Shown here one piece after another: positions 43,713-52,365 of a DNA stretch of 64,000 bases (positions are counted from its first letter, which is position 1; every line of letters starts with the position of its first letter). The notes under the pieces were generated by a model, which was given only the letters and a program-made list of their open reading frames with translations, did no database searches and was not told the origin of the DNA. The position numbers and the translations under genes were made by a program. Source of the stretch: Spirosoma lacussanchae (GTDB lineage: Bacteria > Bacteroidota > Bacteroidia > Cytophagales > Spirosomataceae); NCBI RefSeq assembly GCF_005870035.1, contig NZ_SWJG01000005.1, positions 310,001 through 374,000 of the forward strand, given 5' to 3'.

Positions 43713-44789
43713 TTACCGGGCTAGCTGCCTCAGTAACCCTTCCACCTGCTCGGCCGACGTAGCCGGGAAGTTGGCAATGCGAATCTGGGAGTCCTTTAGT
43801 TTGCCGTAACCGCTGCCTACCACCATGTTAGCCATCCGGGCCGAGGCAATCACATCGGCCGACGACCGTCGGGTGTTAGCCACAATGACGGTTTGCGAGC
43901 GGTGACGCTCTTCTTTGACGAAGGGCTCGAACGCGTCGGAGCCTTCGAGAAACTTATAGATGGCCTTTGCCTTCTCTTCGGTCTGGCGCCGGATGTTGGC
44001 TATGCCGATCTGGTTGAAGTCTTCCGCCAGTTTTCCCAGGATATAGATGAACAGCACGTTGGGCGTGGCGGGCGTCTCGAATGTCTGGGCGTTTTTCCAG
44101 AGGGTAGGCAGCGTATGGTGCGCCCCGATTGTCAGTGAATCGTATTGCTGAAGCCGCTCGGCTTTTTCGAGGCAGGTTTCGCTGGCAATCCAGACGCCCA
44201 GACCGGCGGGCATGCCAAAAGCTTTCTGTACCGAGAAAAAGGCCGAATCGATCAGGCTGTAGTCCAGGTCGGGATAGGGGGCCGACGAGACCATATCGAC
44301 ACAGAACAGCTTTTTCGGGTATTTCCGCTTCAGCTTGTGCATGTCGGCCGGTTTCATCTGCACCCCCGACGAGGTTTCGTTGTGGGTCAGGCAAACCACT
44401 TCGGCGTATTCGGGTACGTCGATATCGGCAGCGTCGAACCCCTGGCCAAACGGCTTTTCGAACAGGTGCGCAAACTTGTGCAGGCTCAGGGCGTAGTCGT
44501 AAAACTTGCGCGAGAACGAGCCGTTGACGGCATGAAAGCTTTCGTGCTCCACGCAGTTAAGCAGTATCCGTTCCCATACTTCCGACGCCGAACCGGTAAA
44601 GAAAATCCGATGTGTGGCCGGAATGTTCAGCAACAGCCGCAACTGCTCGTCGGTATGTCGGTAGATGTCCTGAAACCGGCGGCTTCGGTGCGAGATAGAC
44701 CCAATCTGCTCGTCGAGCGCGGTTTGCAGATGCGTGTGAAACGAAGGGTATAACTCGGCCGGACCGGGGGTAAAGTAGGTGTTTTTCAT
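43713..44789 (-). CDS. serC: SerC-like phosphoserine aminotransferase (class V, PLP)
   Basis: 358 residues. It opens YFTPGPAELYP, has HNETSSGVQ at about 140, the PLP lysine in FFSVQKAFGMPAG, and the class V pattern throughout. It is the usual Bacteroidetes SerC-like form, transferring an amino group to 3-phosphohydroxypyruvate, though it is distant from E. coli SerC. It lies directly downstream of the SerB-SerA fusion, so the two would give the full phosphorylated serine pathway. The spacer between them holds an inverted repeat. Confidence 0.85.
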   Translation of the reverse strand: MKNTYFTPGPAELYPSFHTHLQTALDEQIGSISHRSRRFQDIYRHTDEQLRLLLNIPATHRIFFTGSASEVWERILLNCVEHESFHAVNGSFSRKFYDYALSLHKFAHLFEKPFGQGFDAADIDVPEYAEVVCLTHNETSSGVQMKPADMHKLKRKYPKKLFCVDMVSSAPYPDLDYSLIDSAFFSVQKAFGMPAGLGVWIASETCLEKAERLQQYDSLTIGAHHTLPTLWKNAQTFETPATPNVLFIYILGKLAEDFNQIGIANIRRQTEEKAKAIYKFLEGSDAFEPFVKEERHRSQTVIVANTRRSSADVIASARMANMVVGSGYGKLKDSQIRIANFPATSAEQVEGLLRQLAR

Positions 44790-44811
44790 GAGAGCAGCGA
44801 TTGAGTGAGTT

Positions 44812-44882
44812 AGTGATTGAGTGAATTAAAAAAAGTAATTTATCTGAACCAGTTTGCCCAATCATTAATTCACTCAATCACT
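44812..44882. repeat. Inverted repeat in the serBA-serC spacer
   Basis: An 18-bp perfect pair, 44812-44829 with 44865-44882, built on TGATTGAGTGAAT, encloses 35 bases. Direct heptamer-like copies (GATTGAGTGA) also occur nearby. It resembles the hairpin spacers in the SUF operon. Confidence 0.85.
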
Positions 44883-44888
44883 CATTAA

Positions 44889-46823
44889 CTAATATAAAAG
44901 TCTGAACTTGATGGTGTTGTCGATTCCTTTCAGTTCCTGTACCACGTCGTCAGCGTATTCTTTGGCTACGTCGGTAATCACATAGCCGATCTGCTCGTTG
45001 GTTTTCAGATACTGGCCGTGAATATTGATATGGTACTTGGCAAAAATGGTGTTCATTTTGGCCAGAATACCCGGCACGTTCGCATGGATGTGTAACAGCC
45101 GGTGAGCGCCTTTCAGTAGCGGCAGCTGCAGTTCGGGAAAGTTGACGCTGCCGTAGGTGCTGCCGTTGTTGATGTATTCGAGCAGTTTGCCCGGTACAAA
45201 GCTGCCGATGTTGGCCTGGGCTTCTTCCGTGCTGCCGCCAACGTGGGGCGACAGGATTACGTTGGGCAGACCGCGCAGGGCGTTGACAAACTCTTCGTTG
45301 TTGGTCTTGGGTTCCTGCGGAAACACGTCGAGGCCGGCTCCAACTACTTTGCCGCGCTCAATGGCATCGACCAGCGCCGGAATATCGACGATGTGGCCGC
45401 GCGACAGGTTCAGGAAAATAACCCCGGTTTTCATTAGCGCAAACTCCCGGTAGCTGATCAGGTTTTTGTTTTCCTTGCGGCCGTCGGTATGCAGGCTAAT
45501 AATGTCGGCAATAGCCAGCAGCTCATCCAGTGATTTGCATTTGCGGGCGTTACCCAGTGCCAGCTTGTCAACGGCATCGTAGAAATACACTTCCATGCCC
45601 AGCGCTTCGGCCACGACCGATAGCTGCGTACCGATATTACCGTAGCCGACCAGCCCGAGTTTTTTACCGCGTACTTCAAAACTGTTCTTGGCCGACTTGT
45701 CCCAGACGCCCTGGTGCATGGCGTTACTTTTGGGCACAATGCCCCGGATCAGCATAATGATTTCACCGATGGCCAGCTCTACTACCGAGCGGGTGTTGCT
45801 GTAGGGTGCGTTGAACACGGCAATGCCTTTTTCGGTGCAGGCATCGAGGTCGATCTGGTTGGTGCCGATGCAGAACGCGCCGATGGTCATTAGCTTGTTG
45901 GCGTGCTCCAGCACCCGGCGCGTAACCATGGTCTTGGAGCGAATGCCCAGGATCGACACATCACGGATGGCCTCAATCAGTTCATCTTCATCCAGCGCGC
46001 CTTTGTGTATTTCAACATTGAAGCCTTCCTCTTCGAACAGCTGAACCGCTATCGGGTGAACGTTTTCCAGCAGTAGCACCTTGATTCGACTCTTGGGGTA
46101 CGACTGACTGCGGCTGAGATGGTTATGGTACAGGAATTCATCGAGCGACGGGGCAATGTGGTCGGCTTTCTCCACAACGCGCGGTCGCATAACATTTTCC
46201 GTAAAGGCGTAGAAGCGGTTGGCCAGCCCCGATGCCCTGATCTCGTAGTCGGTATAGCCGTCGCCGATGACGTATACCTCGCCGTCGAGGTTGAGTTGCC
46301 GGATTACCTGCGATTTGCCACCGTTGGCCGACAGCGGGTTTTCCGGATCGAAACCGATAATCTCGCCAGTGTCGCTGAACACGAAGGTATTGGCGAAAAC
46401 GTGCTCGGCCCGCACCCCGAGCGACGTAACGATGGGGACAATGAACTCCCGGAAGCCGTTTGAGACGATATAAATATGCTCGGCATGTTCGGTCAGGAAC
46501 GGGGCGTTGCGCTGAAATGAATCCGATATCTTGCCCATGAGCGTTTCGACCAGGGCCGGCAGATGATCGCGGTGGGCGTGAAGAAGCTTCAGCCGCAGTT
46601 CGAGCGACTCGGTGAACGAGATTTCGCCGGACATACCCCGGTCGGTGATGGCCTGGATCTGGGCCAGCACATCATCGCGGTCGGGACGGCCAATGAGCGA
46701 AATCTCGCCCAGTACGTCCAGAGCCTCTACCTTGGTGAAGGTGCTGTCGAAATCGATAATGTAATACGTCTGTTCGGCGGGCAGGCCGGCAGTGCGGTCA
46801 ACGCTGGGGTCTTTGGTGAGCAT
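44889..46823 (-). CDS. SerB-SerA fusion: phosphoserine phosphatase + phosphoglycerate dehydrogenase
   Basis: 644 residues. The N-terminal 210 residues are an HAD-type phosphatase: IIDFDSTFTKVEALD (Asp nucleophile pair), IVSNGFREFI, and VIGDGYTDYEI. Residues about 245-560 are the D-3-phosphoglycerate dehydrogenase: the Rossmann motif LGLVGYGNIGTQLS, catalytic RSKTMV, and SRGHIVDIPALVDAI. A C-terminal ACT domain (HIHANVPGILAKMNTIF) would bind serine as feedback inhibitor. One chain thus holds the first and last steps of serine synthesis. It begins 3 bases after the HepT stop, and serC follows. Confidence 0.9.
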   Translation of the reverse strand: MLTKDPSVDRTAGLPAEQTYYIIDFDSTFTKVEALDVLGEISLIGRPDRDDVLAQIQAITDRGMSGEISFTESLELRLKLLHAHRDHLPALVETLMGKISDSFQRNAPFLTEHAEHIYIVSNGFREFIVPIVTSLGVRAEHVFANTFVFSDTGEIIGFDPENPLSANGGKSQVIRQLNLDGEVYVIGDGYTDYEIRASGLANRFYAFTENVMRPRVVEKADHIAPSLDEFLYHNHLSRSQSYPKSRIKVLLLENVHPIAVQLFEEEGFNVEIHKGALDEDELIEAIRDVSILGIRSKTMVTRRVLEHANKLMTIGAFCIGTNQIDLDACTEKGIAVFNAPYSNTRSVVELAIGEIIMLIRGIVPKSNAMHQGVWDKSAKNSFEVRGKKLGLVGYGNIGTQLSVVAEALGMEVYFYDAVDKLALGNARKCKSLDELLAIADIISLHTDGRKENKNLISYREFALMKTGVIFLNLSRGHIVDIPALVDAIERGKVVGAGLDVFPQEPKTNNEEFVNALRGLPNVILSPHVGGSTEEAQANIGSFVPGKLLEYINNGSTYGSVNFPELQLPLLKGAHRLLHIHANVPGILAKMNTIFAKYHINIHGQYLKTNEQIGYVITDVAKEYADDVVQELKGIDNTIKFRLLY

Positions 46824-46826
46824 GGT

Positions 46827-47198
46827 CTATGCAGGTTCATTTTCCAGATCATCTGGAAACTCATTCGTGAATATGGCTTCAATAGCCGATTGCAGGGGCG
46901 GTAAATGCGTAGTGACGATGCGCCATACTATTTCGTAATCGACTCCGAAATAGTCGTGAACAAGAATGTGAGGTGAACGGATAATTTTCAGCCATTCTCT
47001 TTGCGGATGTGTTTCCCGAAAGTCTACAGGAACCCGGTTTGCTGCTTCTCCCAACACTTGTACATTTCGAATAACAGCGTCATGTGTTTTTCTGTCGTCG
47101 ACGAACGGCTCGAATGAATAGCCATCCGTAAACGATCGGATTGCTTCAATCGGATTAAGTATATCGTACAATAGGTAACGAACAGATCGTCTAGACAT
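46827..47198 (-). CDS. HepT-like ribonuclease toxin (DUF86)
   Basis: 123 residues, all helical. The HEPN motif RSPHILVHDYF carries Arg-x6-His-x-Tyr, the catalytic set of HepT. It overlaps the MntA-like gene by 8 bases. In described pairs MntA AMPylates the Tyr of HepT to silence it. The first part (LYDILNPIEAIRSFTDGYS) fits the HEPN helices. It lies 3 bases upstream of serBA. Confidence 0.88.
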   Translation of the reverse strand: MSRRSVRYLLYDILNPIEAIRSFTDGYSFEPFVDDRKTHDAVIRNVQVLGEAANRVPVDFRETHPQREWLKIIRSPHILVHDYFGVDYEIVWRIVTTHLPPLQSAIEAIFTNEFPDDLENEPA

Positions 47199-47478
47199 AC
47201 TGCAATTGCGGTTGTATATACGACATGAGCGAGGGCTTCACTGCTTTCCGGGTAACGATGTCTATCTTTTTGTGGAAGAGATTTTTCAGCTCGATCGTTA
47301 AGTCGATAAATTCAAAACTAACAGGTCTGCTAAACTCGACCATGATATCGACATCACTTTCATCAGTAGCTGTTCCATCGGCATACGAACCGAACAGGGC
47401 TATTGACGTCAGAGAATATGTCGCAAATAGCCGCTCTTTGTGGGTTTTCAGCACTGGCTTAACGTATTGTGTGTCCAT
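47191..47478 (-). CDS. MntA-like minimal nucleotidyltransferase antitoxin
   Basis: 95 residues. The nucleotidyltransferase motif GSYADGTATDESDVDIMVEF carries the GS and DxD metal-binding residues. A conserved second region (IDLTIELKNLFHKKIDIVTR) follows. It pairs with HepT at an 8-base overlap. It follows yheT by 7 bases and has no separate promoter that I can see. Confidence 0.88.
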   Translation of the reverse strand: MDTQYVKPVLKTHKERLFATYSLTSIALFGSYADGTATDESDVDIMVEFSRPVSFEFIDLTIELKNLFHKKIDIVTRKAVKPSLMSYIQPQLQYV

Positions 47479-47485
47479 GGTTTTG

Positions 47486-48481
47486 CTAGTCAGAATCCTG
47501 TAAAAACGCCACGGCCCGCTTTTCGGACCAGTACGTACCGTTGATGCCGCCCTGCCGGGGTGGAAACCCGCAGTGGCCCCCTGCTTCGGGGAACTCCATC
47601 CAGACAGTAGGTAGTTCCCGCGCCAGGGCTTCTGGGAAGCACTCGGGTGATAGAAACGGGTCGTTCTTTGCGTTCACAATCAGCGTCGGAATGCGAATAG
47701 CCGGTACGTACTGTAGTGAACTGCTTCGGGTATAATAGTCGGTCACGTCGCGAAAGCCATTCTGCGGAGCCGTAAACAAATTGTCGAACTCCCGAATGCT
47801 GCGGGCTCTGGTAACGGCATCGGTCGGAAAAACGCCCGGCATCAGCGCGGCTTTCTGCAGTACTTTTCGCTTGAGGGTTCGGTTGAACCGGTAGTTATAG
47901 ACCAGGCTGTCCCATTGTTCGAGCCGCCGGGCCGACCCCATCAGGTCGAGTGGTACCGAGAAAACGACGGCTCGTTTCACAACCGGATTCAGTGCCGTGC
48001 TTTGTTCGCCGAGGTATTTTAAGGTCACGCTACCCCCCGCGCTAAAACCCATCAAATGAATCGTAACGTATCCTTTTGAGATGGCGTAGTTGAGTACAAA
48101 ATGCAGGTCGGTGGTTTCGCCGATATGGTAGAACCGCTGCTGCCGGTTCAACTCACCACTGCAGGAGCGGTAATGCCAGGCCAGGCAGTCGAACCCGTTT
48201 CGGGTCAGGTACTGTACCATACCTGCCAGATACTGACTTGACGAACTGCCTTCCAGGCCATGTGAGAGAAGTACCAGCGGAGGTAGTAAGTCAGATTGCC
48301 GTTCGTTCGTAGCGAAGGCCCAGTCCAGATCCAGAAAATCCTGATCCAGCGTATCGATCCGCTCACGGACGTAAGGGGCCGTAACCTTGCGGAACAGCGA
48401 GGGAATGATGGTTTGCAGGTGACCACTCCACAGGCGTGCGGGCGGCACATAACTCGACTGGGCAATCAGCGGCATTGGCAA
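47486..48481 (-). CDS. YheT-like alpha/beta hydrolase
   Basis: 331 residues. Marks of the YheT/ABHD1-3 group: the opening GHLQTIIPSLFR, DFLDLDW, LSHGLEGSS, and DCLAWHYRSCSGE; nucleophile elbow GFSAGGS, acid residue in VNAKNDPFL, and the His in EAGGHCGF. The role is probably an esterase on lipid substrates; no precise substrate is known. It heads the yheT-mntA-hepT-serBA-serC run, behind a promoter box at 48501. A start at 48475 is equally possible. Confidence 0.85.
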   Translation of the reverse strand: MPMPLIAQSSYVPPARLWSGHLQTIIPSLFRKVTAPYVRERIDTLDQDFLDLDWAFATNERQSDLLPPLVLLSHGLEGSSSSQYLAGMVQYLTRNGFDCLAWHYRSCSGELNRQQRFYHIGETTDLHFVLNYAISKGYVTIHLMGFSAGGSVTLKYLGEQSTALNPVVKRAVVFSVPLDLMGSARRLEQWDSLVYNYRFNRTLKRKVLQKAALMPGVFPTDAVTRARSIREFDNLFTAPQNGFRDVTDYYTRSSSLQYVPAIRIPTLIVNAKNDPFLSPECFPEALARELPTVWMEFPEAGGHCGFPPRQGGINGTYWSEKRAVAFLQDSD

Positions 48482-48500
48482 ACGCGGGTGATTGAAGCCG

Positions 48501-48508
48501 CAAAGGTA
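48501..48508 (-). promoter_or_regulatory. Promoter -7 box of the yheT-mntA-hepT-serBA-serC run
   Basis: The minus strand reads TACCTTTG, an exact TAnnTTTG, 20 bases before the yheT ATG. It implies a very short leader. Confidence 0.55.
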
Positions 48509-48594
48509 GCATTTAATTCAGGAGTGGACAGCCTGATTGCTAACGTAATGAATGATTTACGTCTAAAAAGCGTCAACCAGACAGGTCTGAAAAC

Positions 48595-48628
48595 GCCAAA
48601 AGAACCCTTACCTACAGGTTCTTTTGGC
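48595..48628 (-). terminator. Second hairpin downstream of the acyl-CoA dehydrogenase gene
   Basis: GCCAAAAGAACC (48595-48606) pairs with GGTTCTTTTGGC (48617-48628), perfect over 12 bp with a 10-base loop. On the minus strand GTTTT follows, so it may terminate transcription from the dehydrogenase gene. It lies within the 305-base gap 48482-48786, which contains no gene. Confidence 0.7.
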
Positions 48629-48703
48629 ATACTATTCAGTCAGTACGCCCGGCTGATGGACCATTCAGCGGCTGTACAAATGGGCGTAACTTACAGTTAA
48701 ATT

Positions 48704-48751
48704 CAGGGGTGCCCTATTTCTCAGGCTGGCCGAAGAGATAGGGCACCCCTG
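48704..48751 (-). terminator. First hairpin after the acyl-CoA dehydrogenase gene
   Basis: Perfect 14-bp arms, 48704-48717 and 48738-48751 (CAGGGGTGCCCTAT), extended by a few inner pairs. It lies 36 bases after the dehydrogenase stop. Confidence 0.7.
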
Positions 48752-48786
48752 TACAGATACATACCACCGCTGCTGACGATTGGGCG

Positions 48787-50592
48787 TTACAGCGCCAGTT
48801 CTTTCTCCGAAACGATCGTTAAGACTTCGGGGTCTTTGAGTCGCTGCGCCAGGCCCAGCGTTTTGGGTACCTCGTAATGAAAATAGAATTTCATCGTATG
48901 AATCTTGCCTTCGTAAAAAGCCAGCTCGTCGCCCTCTGGGTTCCTGGTAAGCAGCGCCTGTCTGGCCACTACGGCCTGCTTGAGCCACTGCCAGGCCACT
49001 ACCACAATGCCGAATAACTCCAGAAACAAGGTAGCATCGGCCAGGTAGCGTTCGGTATCGCCTTTCATGGCGTAGGGCATCAGGCTTACGAAAACATCCT
49101 GCGTCCGTTTCAGTTCACCGGCTAGTTGGTCGCCGTAGGGCTTTAGTTCATCGAACAGGCTGGCGTCGGTAATAACTTTGCTAATCTCAGCGAACAGCAG
49201 CTGCGGGGCTTTTCCGCCCTTCATGGTCATTTTACGGCCGAGTAAATCCTGCGCCTGAATACCCGTTGTTCCTTCGTAGATGGGCGTAATGCGTATATCG
49301 CGGTACAGCTGCTCTACCGGAAAATCTTCGGTAAAACCGTACCCGCCGAAAGTCTGCAGGCTTTGGCTAACTGACTGCACGCCCATTTCGGACGGGAAGG
49401 ATTTGGCGACCGGCATGAGCAGATCGAGCAACAGGAACGCATTTTCCTTTTCTTCGCCTTCGGCCACCCGGCTGATGTCATAGAGCCGGGCTGCTTCGAG
49501 CAGCAGCGCCAACGATCCTTCGGTTACCGACTTCTGGAAAAGCAGCATCCGGCGTACGTCGGGGTGGTTGATGATGGGCGTCTGGGGCGCGTCGAGCCGG
49601 TTTTTCTCGTTCAGCCGACGGCTTTGCGGACGTTCTCTGGCATACTGGAGAGCTGCGTAATAAGCCGCTGTTGCAATAGCCGCTGCCGTCATGCCAACGC
49701 CAATGCGGGCTTCGTTCATCATCTGGAACATATAAGGCAGTCCCTGATGCGGTTCCCCAACCAGGTACCCCACGGTGTTGTCGTTAGAACCCATGGTGAG
49801 GTGCATGGCCGGTACGCCTTTCTGCCCCATCTTGTGATAAACCCCCGTTGACTGCACATCGTTATCGACGAAAGCGCCGGTCTCGTCGGGGCGGTATTTG
49901 GGTACTACAAACAGGGAGATACCCTTCGTGCCTTTGGGAGCGCCGTCGATGCGGGCCAGCATCAGATGGACAATGTTTTCGGCGGCATCATGGTCGCCGG
50001 CCGATATAAACACCTTTTGCCCCTTAATCTTGTACGTACCGTCGGGCTGTGGGGTGGCCGAAGTCGTCACATCAGACAGCGATGAACCGGCCTGGGGTTC
50101 GGTCAGCGCCATGGTGCCCTGCCATTTGCCGGCCAGCATCTGAGGAACGTAGAACTCGTTCAGTGCCGGCGAGCCAAACGACGTGATCAGGTGAGCGGCT
50201 CCCGAGGTCAATCCGGAGTACATCATGCCGTTGTTGGCAGCCATCAGGATGAATCCTACCAGCGAGCTGATCATCTGTGGAAGCTGCTGACCGCCCTGTT
50301 CGAAGGAGAATCCGGCGCCGATCAGCCCTGCTTCGCCCATGGCATGCATGAACTCTTTTACCTTTGGATGAACGGTTACCTGCCCGTTCTTCAGCTCAGG
50401 CTGGTTCTGATCTACCTCTTTCAGGTAGGGGTACATCAGTGTATCGGCAATGTAGGTAGCCGAATCGATAACGAGGTTGAACGTTTCGCGATCGTGCGCA
50501 CTGAAATACTCGTATTGAGTTAACTCTTCAGCGTTGAAGACCTCATGAAGCAAGAAATGCAGGTTACGTTTGCTGAAATAAGTAGTTGCCAT
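48787..50592 (-). CDS. Acyl-CoA dehydrogenase, long (601-residue) form
   Basis: 601 residues, longer than classic 380-residue acyl-CoA dehydrogenases because of an extra C-terminal helical domain, as in the large ACAD/FadE5-type group. The middle domain has MALTEPQAGSSLSDV (FAD site) and KVFISAGDHD. The catalytic Glu lies in PIYEGTTGIQAQDLLGRK. It oxidises acyl-CoA in fatty acid breakdown. It stands alone, with a palindrome in its upstream region and hairpins after its stop. Confidence 0.9.
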   Translation of the reverse strand: MATTYFSKRNLHFLLHEVFNAEELTQYEYFSAHDRETFNLVIDSATYIADTLMYPYLKEVDQNQPELKNGQVTVHPKVKEFMHAMGEAGLIGAGFSFEQGGQQLPQMISSLVGFILMAANNGMMYSGLTSGAAHLITSFGSPALNEFYVPQMLAGKWQGTMALTEPQAGSSLSDVTTSATPQPDGTYKIKGQKVFISAGDHDAAENIVHLMLARIDGAPKGTKGISLFVVPKYRPDETGAFVDNDVQSTGVYHKMGQKGVPAMHLTMGSNDNTVGYLVGEPHQGLPYMFQMMNEARIGVGMTAAAIATAAYYAALQYARERPQSRRLNEKNRLDAPQTPIINHPDVRRMLLFQKSVTEGSLALLLEAARLYDISRVAEGEEKENAFLLLDLLMPVAKSFPSEMGVQSVSQSLQTFGGYGFTEDFPVEQLYRDIRITPIYEGTTGIQAQDLLGRKMTMKGGKAPQLLFAEISKVITDASLFDELKPYGDQLAGELKRTQDVFVSLMPYAMKGDTERYLADATLFLELFGIVVVAWQWLKQAVVARQALLTRNPEGDELAFYEGKIHTMKFYFHYEVPKTLGLAQRLKDPEVLTIVSEKELAL

Positions 50593-50613
50593 GCCAAAAG
50601 AGAGTTAAAATTG

Positions 50614-50627
50614 GTATGCGTGCATAC
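50614..50627. promoter_or_regulatory. Palindrome upstream of the acyl-CoA dehydrogenase gene
   Basis: GTATGC-GT-GCATAC is a perfect 6-2-6 dyad, 22 bases before the dehydrogenase ATG, where a repressor could block transcription. Fatty-acid genes are often controlled by TetR-type repressors, but no such gene is nearby, so this is only a candidate. Confidence 0.4.
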
Positions 50628-50734
50628 TGTTTATGGGGTAAAAATACCAAGTTTTGCGGTAATCCTCATACCGATGCCCAAAAACTATCGTTTACTTTGT
50701 GCAGTTTACATTGCTGTACATTAAACCAACCAAC

Positions 50735-51277
50735 ATGTCACACATGAAAAATTTAATTATTGCCTGCGCGCTTCTGTTTGCCGCCGTTTTTCAGGTCCAG
50801 GCGCAGGATAAAAAACCACCCGCAAGCCCCAAAATAACGGCCGAAAGTCCAGACAAAAACATTACCGTCGTTTATGGTCAGCCGTCCAAAAAGGGTCGGG
50901 TAATCTTCGGCGCAGATGGCTCAAATAGCCTGGAAAAGTACGGCAAAGTATGGCGTACGGGTGCAAATAATGCCACGGAGGTGACGTTCAAAAACGATGT
51001 CATGTTTGGCGGTAAAATGGTGAAGGCGGGCACGTACACCCTTTTTACCATTCCGGGCGAAAAAGAGTGGAGCGTTATCCTGAACAGCACGCTGGGTCAG
51101 TGGGGCGCTTACGAATATGAAAAGACCAAAGCCACTGATGTTGCTTCGGTAAAAGTGCCGGTTTCGGCCAACAAGACGCCCATTGAGAAGCTAACCATTA
51201 CGCCGTCTAACAGCAGCATTACCATTGCCTGGGATAACGTAACCGTTTCGGTACCGGTCATGAAACACGGTAGTTAA
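50735..51277 (+). CDS. DUF2911 secreted protein
   Basis: 180 residues from ATG 50735, with a second ATG at 50744 that is equally good. A signal peptide (LIIACALLFAAVFQVQAQ) leads to the DUF2911 domain: ITVVYGQPSKKGRVIFG, KVWRTGANNATEVTF, GTYTLFTIPGEKEWSVI, and a final IAWDNVTVSVPV. Function unknown; it is a common periplasmic protein in Bacteroidetes. A hairpin follows 42 bases after the stop. Confidence 0.85.
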   Translation: MSHMKNLIIACALLFAAVFQVQAQDKKPPASPKITAESPDKNITVVYGQPSKKGRVIFGADGSNSLEKYGKVWRTGANNATEVTFKNDVMFGGKMVKAGTYTLFTIPGEKEWSVILNSTLGQWGAYEYEKTKATDVASVKVPVSANKTPIEKLTITPSNSSITIAWDNVTVSVPVMKHGS

Positions 51278-51318
51278 GCCGCGTCTAACGGGGTGGTAAT
51301 CCCGTAGAAACTACTTAG

Positions 51319-51350
51319 GCGAACCCCGTTCCGAAACGAGCGGGGTTCGC
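51319..51350 (+). terminator. Hairpin after the DUF2911 gene
   Basis: GCGAACCCCG (51319-51328) pairs perfectly with CGGGGTTCGC (51341-51350) around a 12-base loop. No T-run follows, so it may be a weaker terminator. Confidence 0.6.
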
Positions 51351-51493
51351 TGCGTCTAAGGGGTAACCTGCTTAAAAAACAGAGCGGTGGATAAATAGGT
51401 AGCTTTTTTTGCGACATATGCATAAAAAGTAGCGTAAATAGTTAACAAACAATCCTTTATCGTGTTACTTTGCGAAACGCTAACCACAACTGT

Positions 51494-52360
51494 ATGATGA
51501 AACGCTACTTAATGTATATACTGTTCGGCCTGGCCGTATTACCCGCCTACAGCCAGGGCATTACGGATTACTACCGGTTACCGGATCGCGTTCATCAGTA
51601 TGACCGGCTTCTGCTGAAATACGGCGGTCCAATGGTGCGTGATCGCTGGTACGTCGCCCTCGACGGATTTCTGACAACCAACCGCGCTCAACTTGATAAT
51701 TCGTTTGATGGCCTGATCGAAAGCGATCGTATTATCCGGGCTGGCATGGGCGGAGCCATTGGCTGGTCACATCGGGAGCGCTGGGCGGTTGAAGCTGGCT
51801 ACGCCCGCATGCCTATTCAGACGCAGGTATCGATCAGCAACGCATCTTACCCGATCAACTTTCGTTATCAGACCATTGGTGATGCCTTTATGCTGCGTGG
51901 CAAACGGCGCGTGCTGTCAACCAGCGGCCCCTGGCTTCGTTCTGGCTTCTGGCTGAGCGGAGGCATCTGGGTGCTGCCTAACAGTGGCGAGCAGGAAGGC
52001 CGTTTTTCATTGTTAGGTTACCGGTACCGGGGCCGCAGCGAAACGCCCGACACCTTGCGTCTGGTTAGTAATACCAATGCCGCCAGCCGCCCAACCGCCG
52101 TTGCCGAACTCGGGGCCGAGTATAACGTTCGGCTCAGCAACAGTCTGGACCTGGGCTTTTCGGTTCGCAAACGCTGGGGCCTAAATCCGGCTCTGACAAC
52201 GGATGTTCGTTATACGGTTAACCAGTCGGCCCCTCAGGAGGCCCAGCTGATCAGCCGGGGGTCCGGGATGAACTACGGTATTACCCTGCGGTATACGCTG
52301 GCTATCCGGCGTACGGTACCCGACGTACTCGATGTACAGGGCAAGCCACGAATTCGCTGA
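51494..52360 (+). CDS. Outer-membrane protein of unknown function
   Basis: 288 residues from ATG 51494; the next codon is also ATG. A signal peptide (YLMYILFGLAVLPAYSQ) leads to a barrel-type chain with strand pattern WYVALDGFLTTNRAQLDN, GWSHRERWAVEAGYARM, GMNYGITLRYTLAI at the end. It lies 5 bases before the stop of the convergent NmrA-like gene, with no terminator between. Family not recognised. Confidence 0.7.
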   Translation: MMKRYLMYILFGLAVLPAYSQGITDYYRLPDRVHQYDRLLLKYGGPMVRDRWYVALDGFLTTNRAQLDNSFDGLIESDRIIRAGMGGAIGWSHRERWAVEAGYARMPIQTQVSISNASYPINFRYQTIGDAFMLRGKRRVLSTSGPWLRSGFWLSGGIWVLPNSGEQEGRFSLLGYRYRGRSETPDTLRLVSNTNAASRPTAVAELGAEYNVRLSNSLDLGFSVRKRWGLNPALTTDVRYTVNQSAPQEAQLISRGSGMNYGITLRYTLAIRRTVPDVLDVQGKPRIR

Positions 52361-52365
52361 GCATA

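Noticed and set aside
44812..44882. Reading the serBA-serC inverted repeat as a terminator
   Set aside because: The loop is 35 bases, no T-run follows, and serC continues on the same strand.
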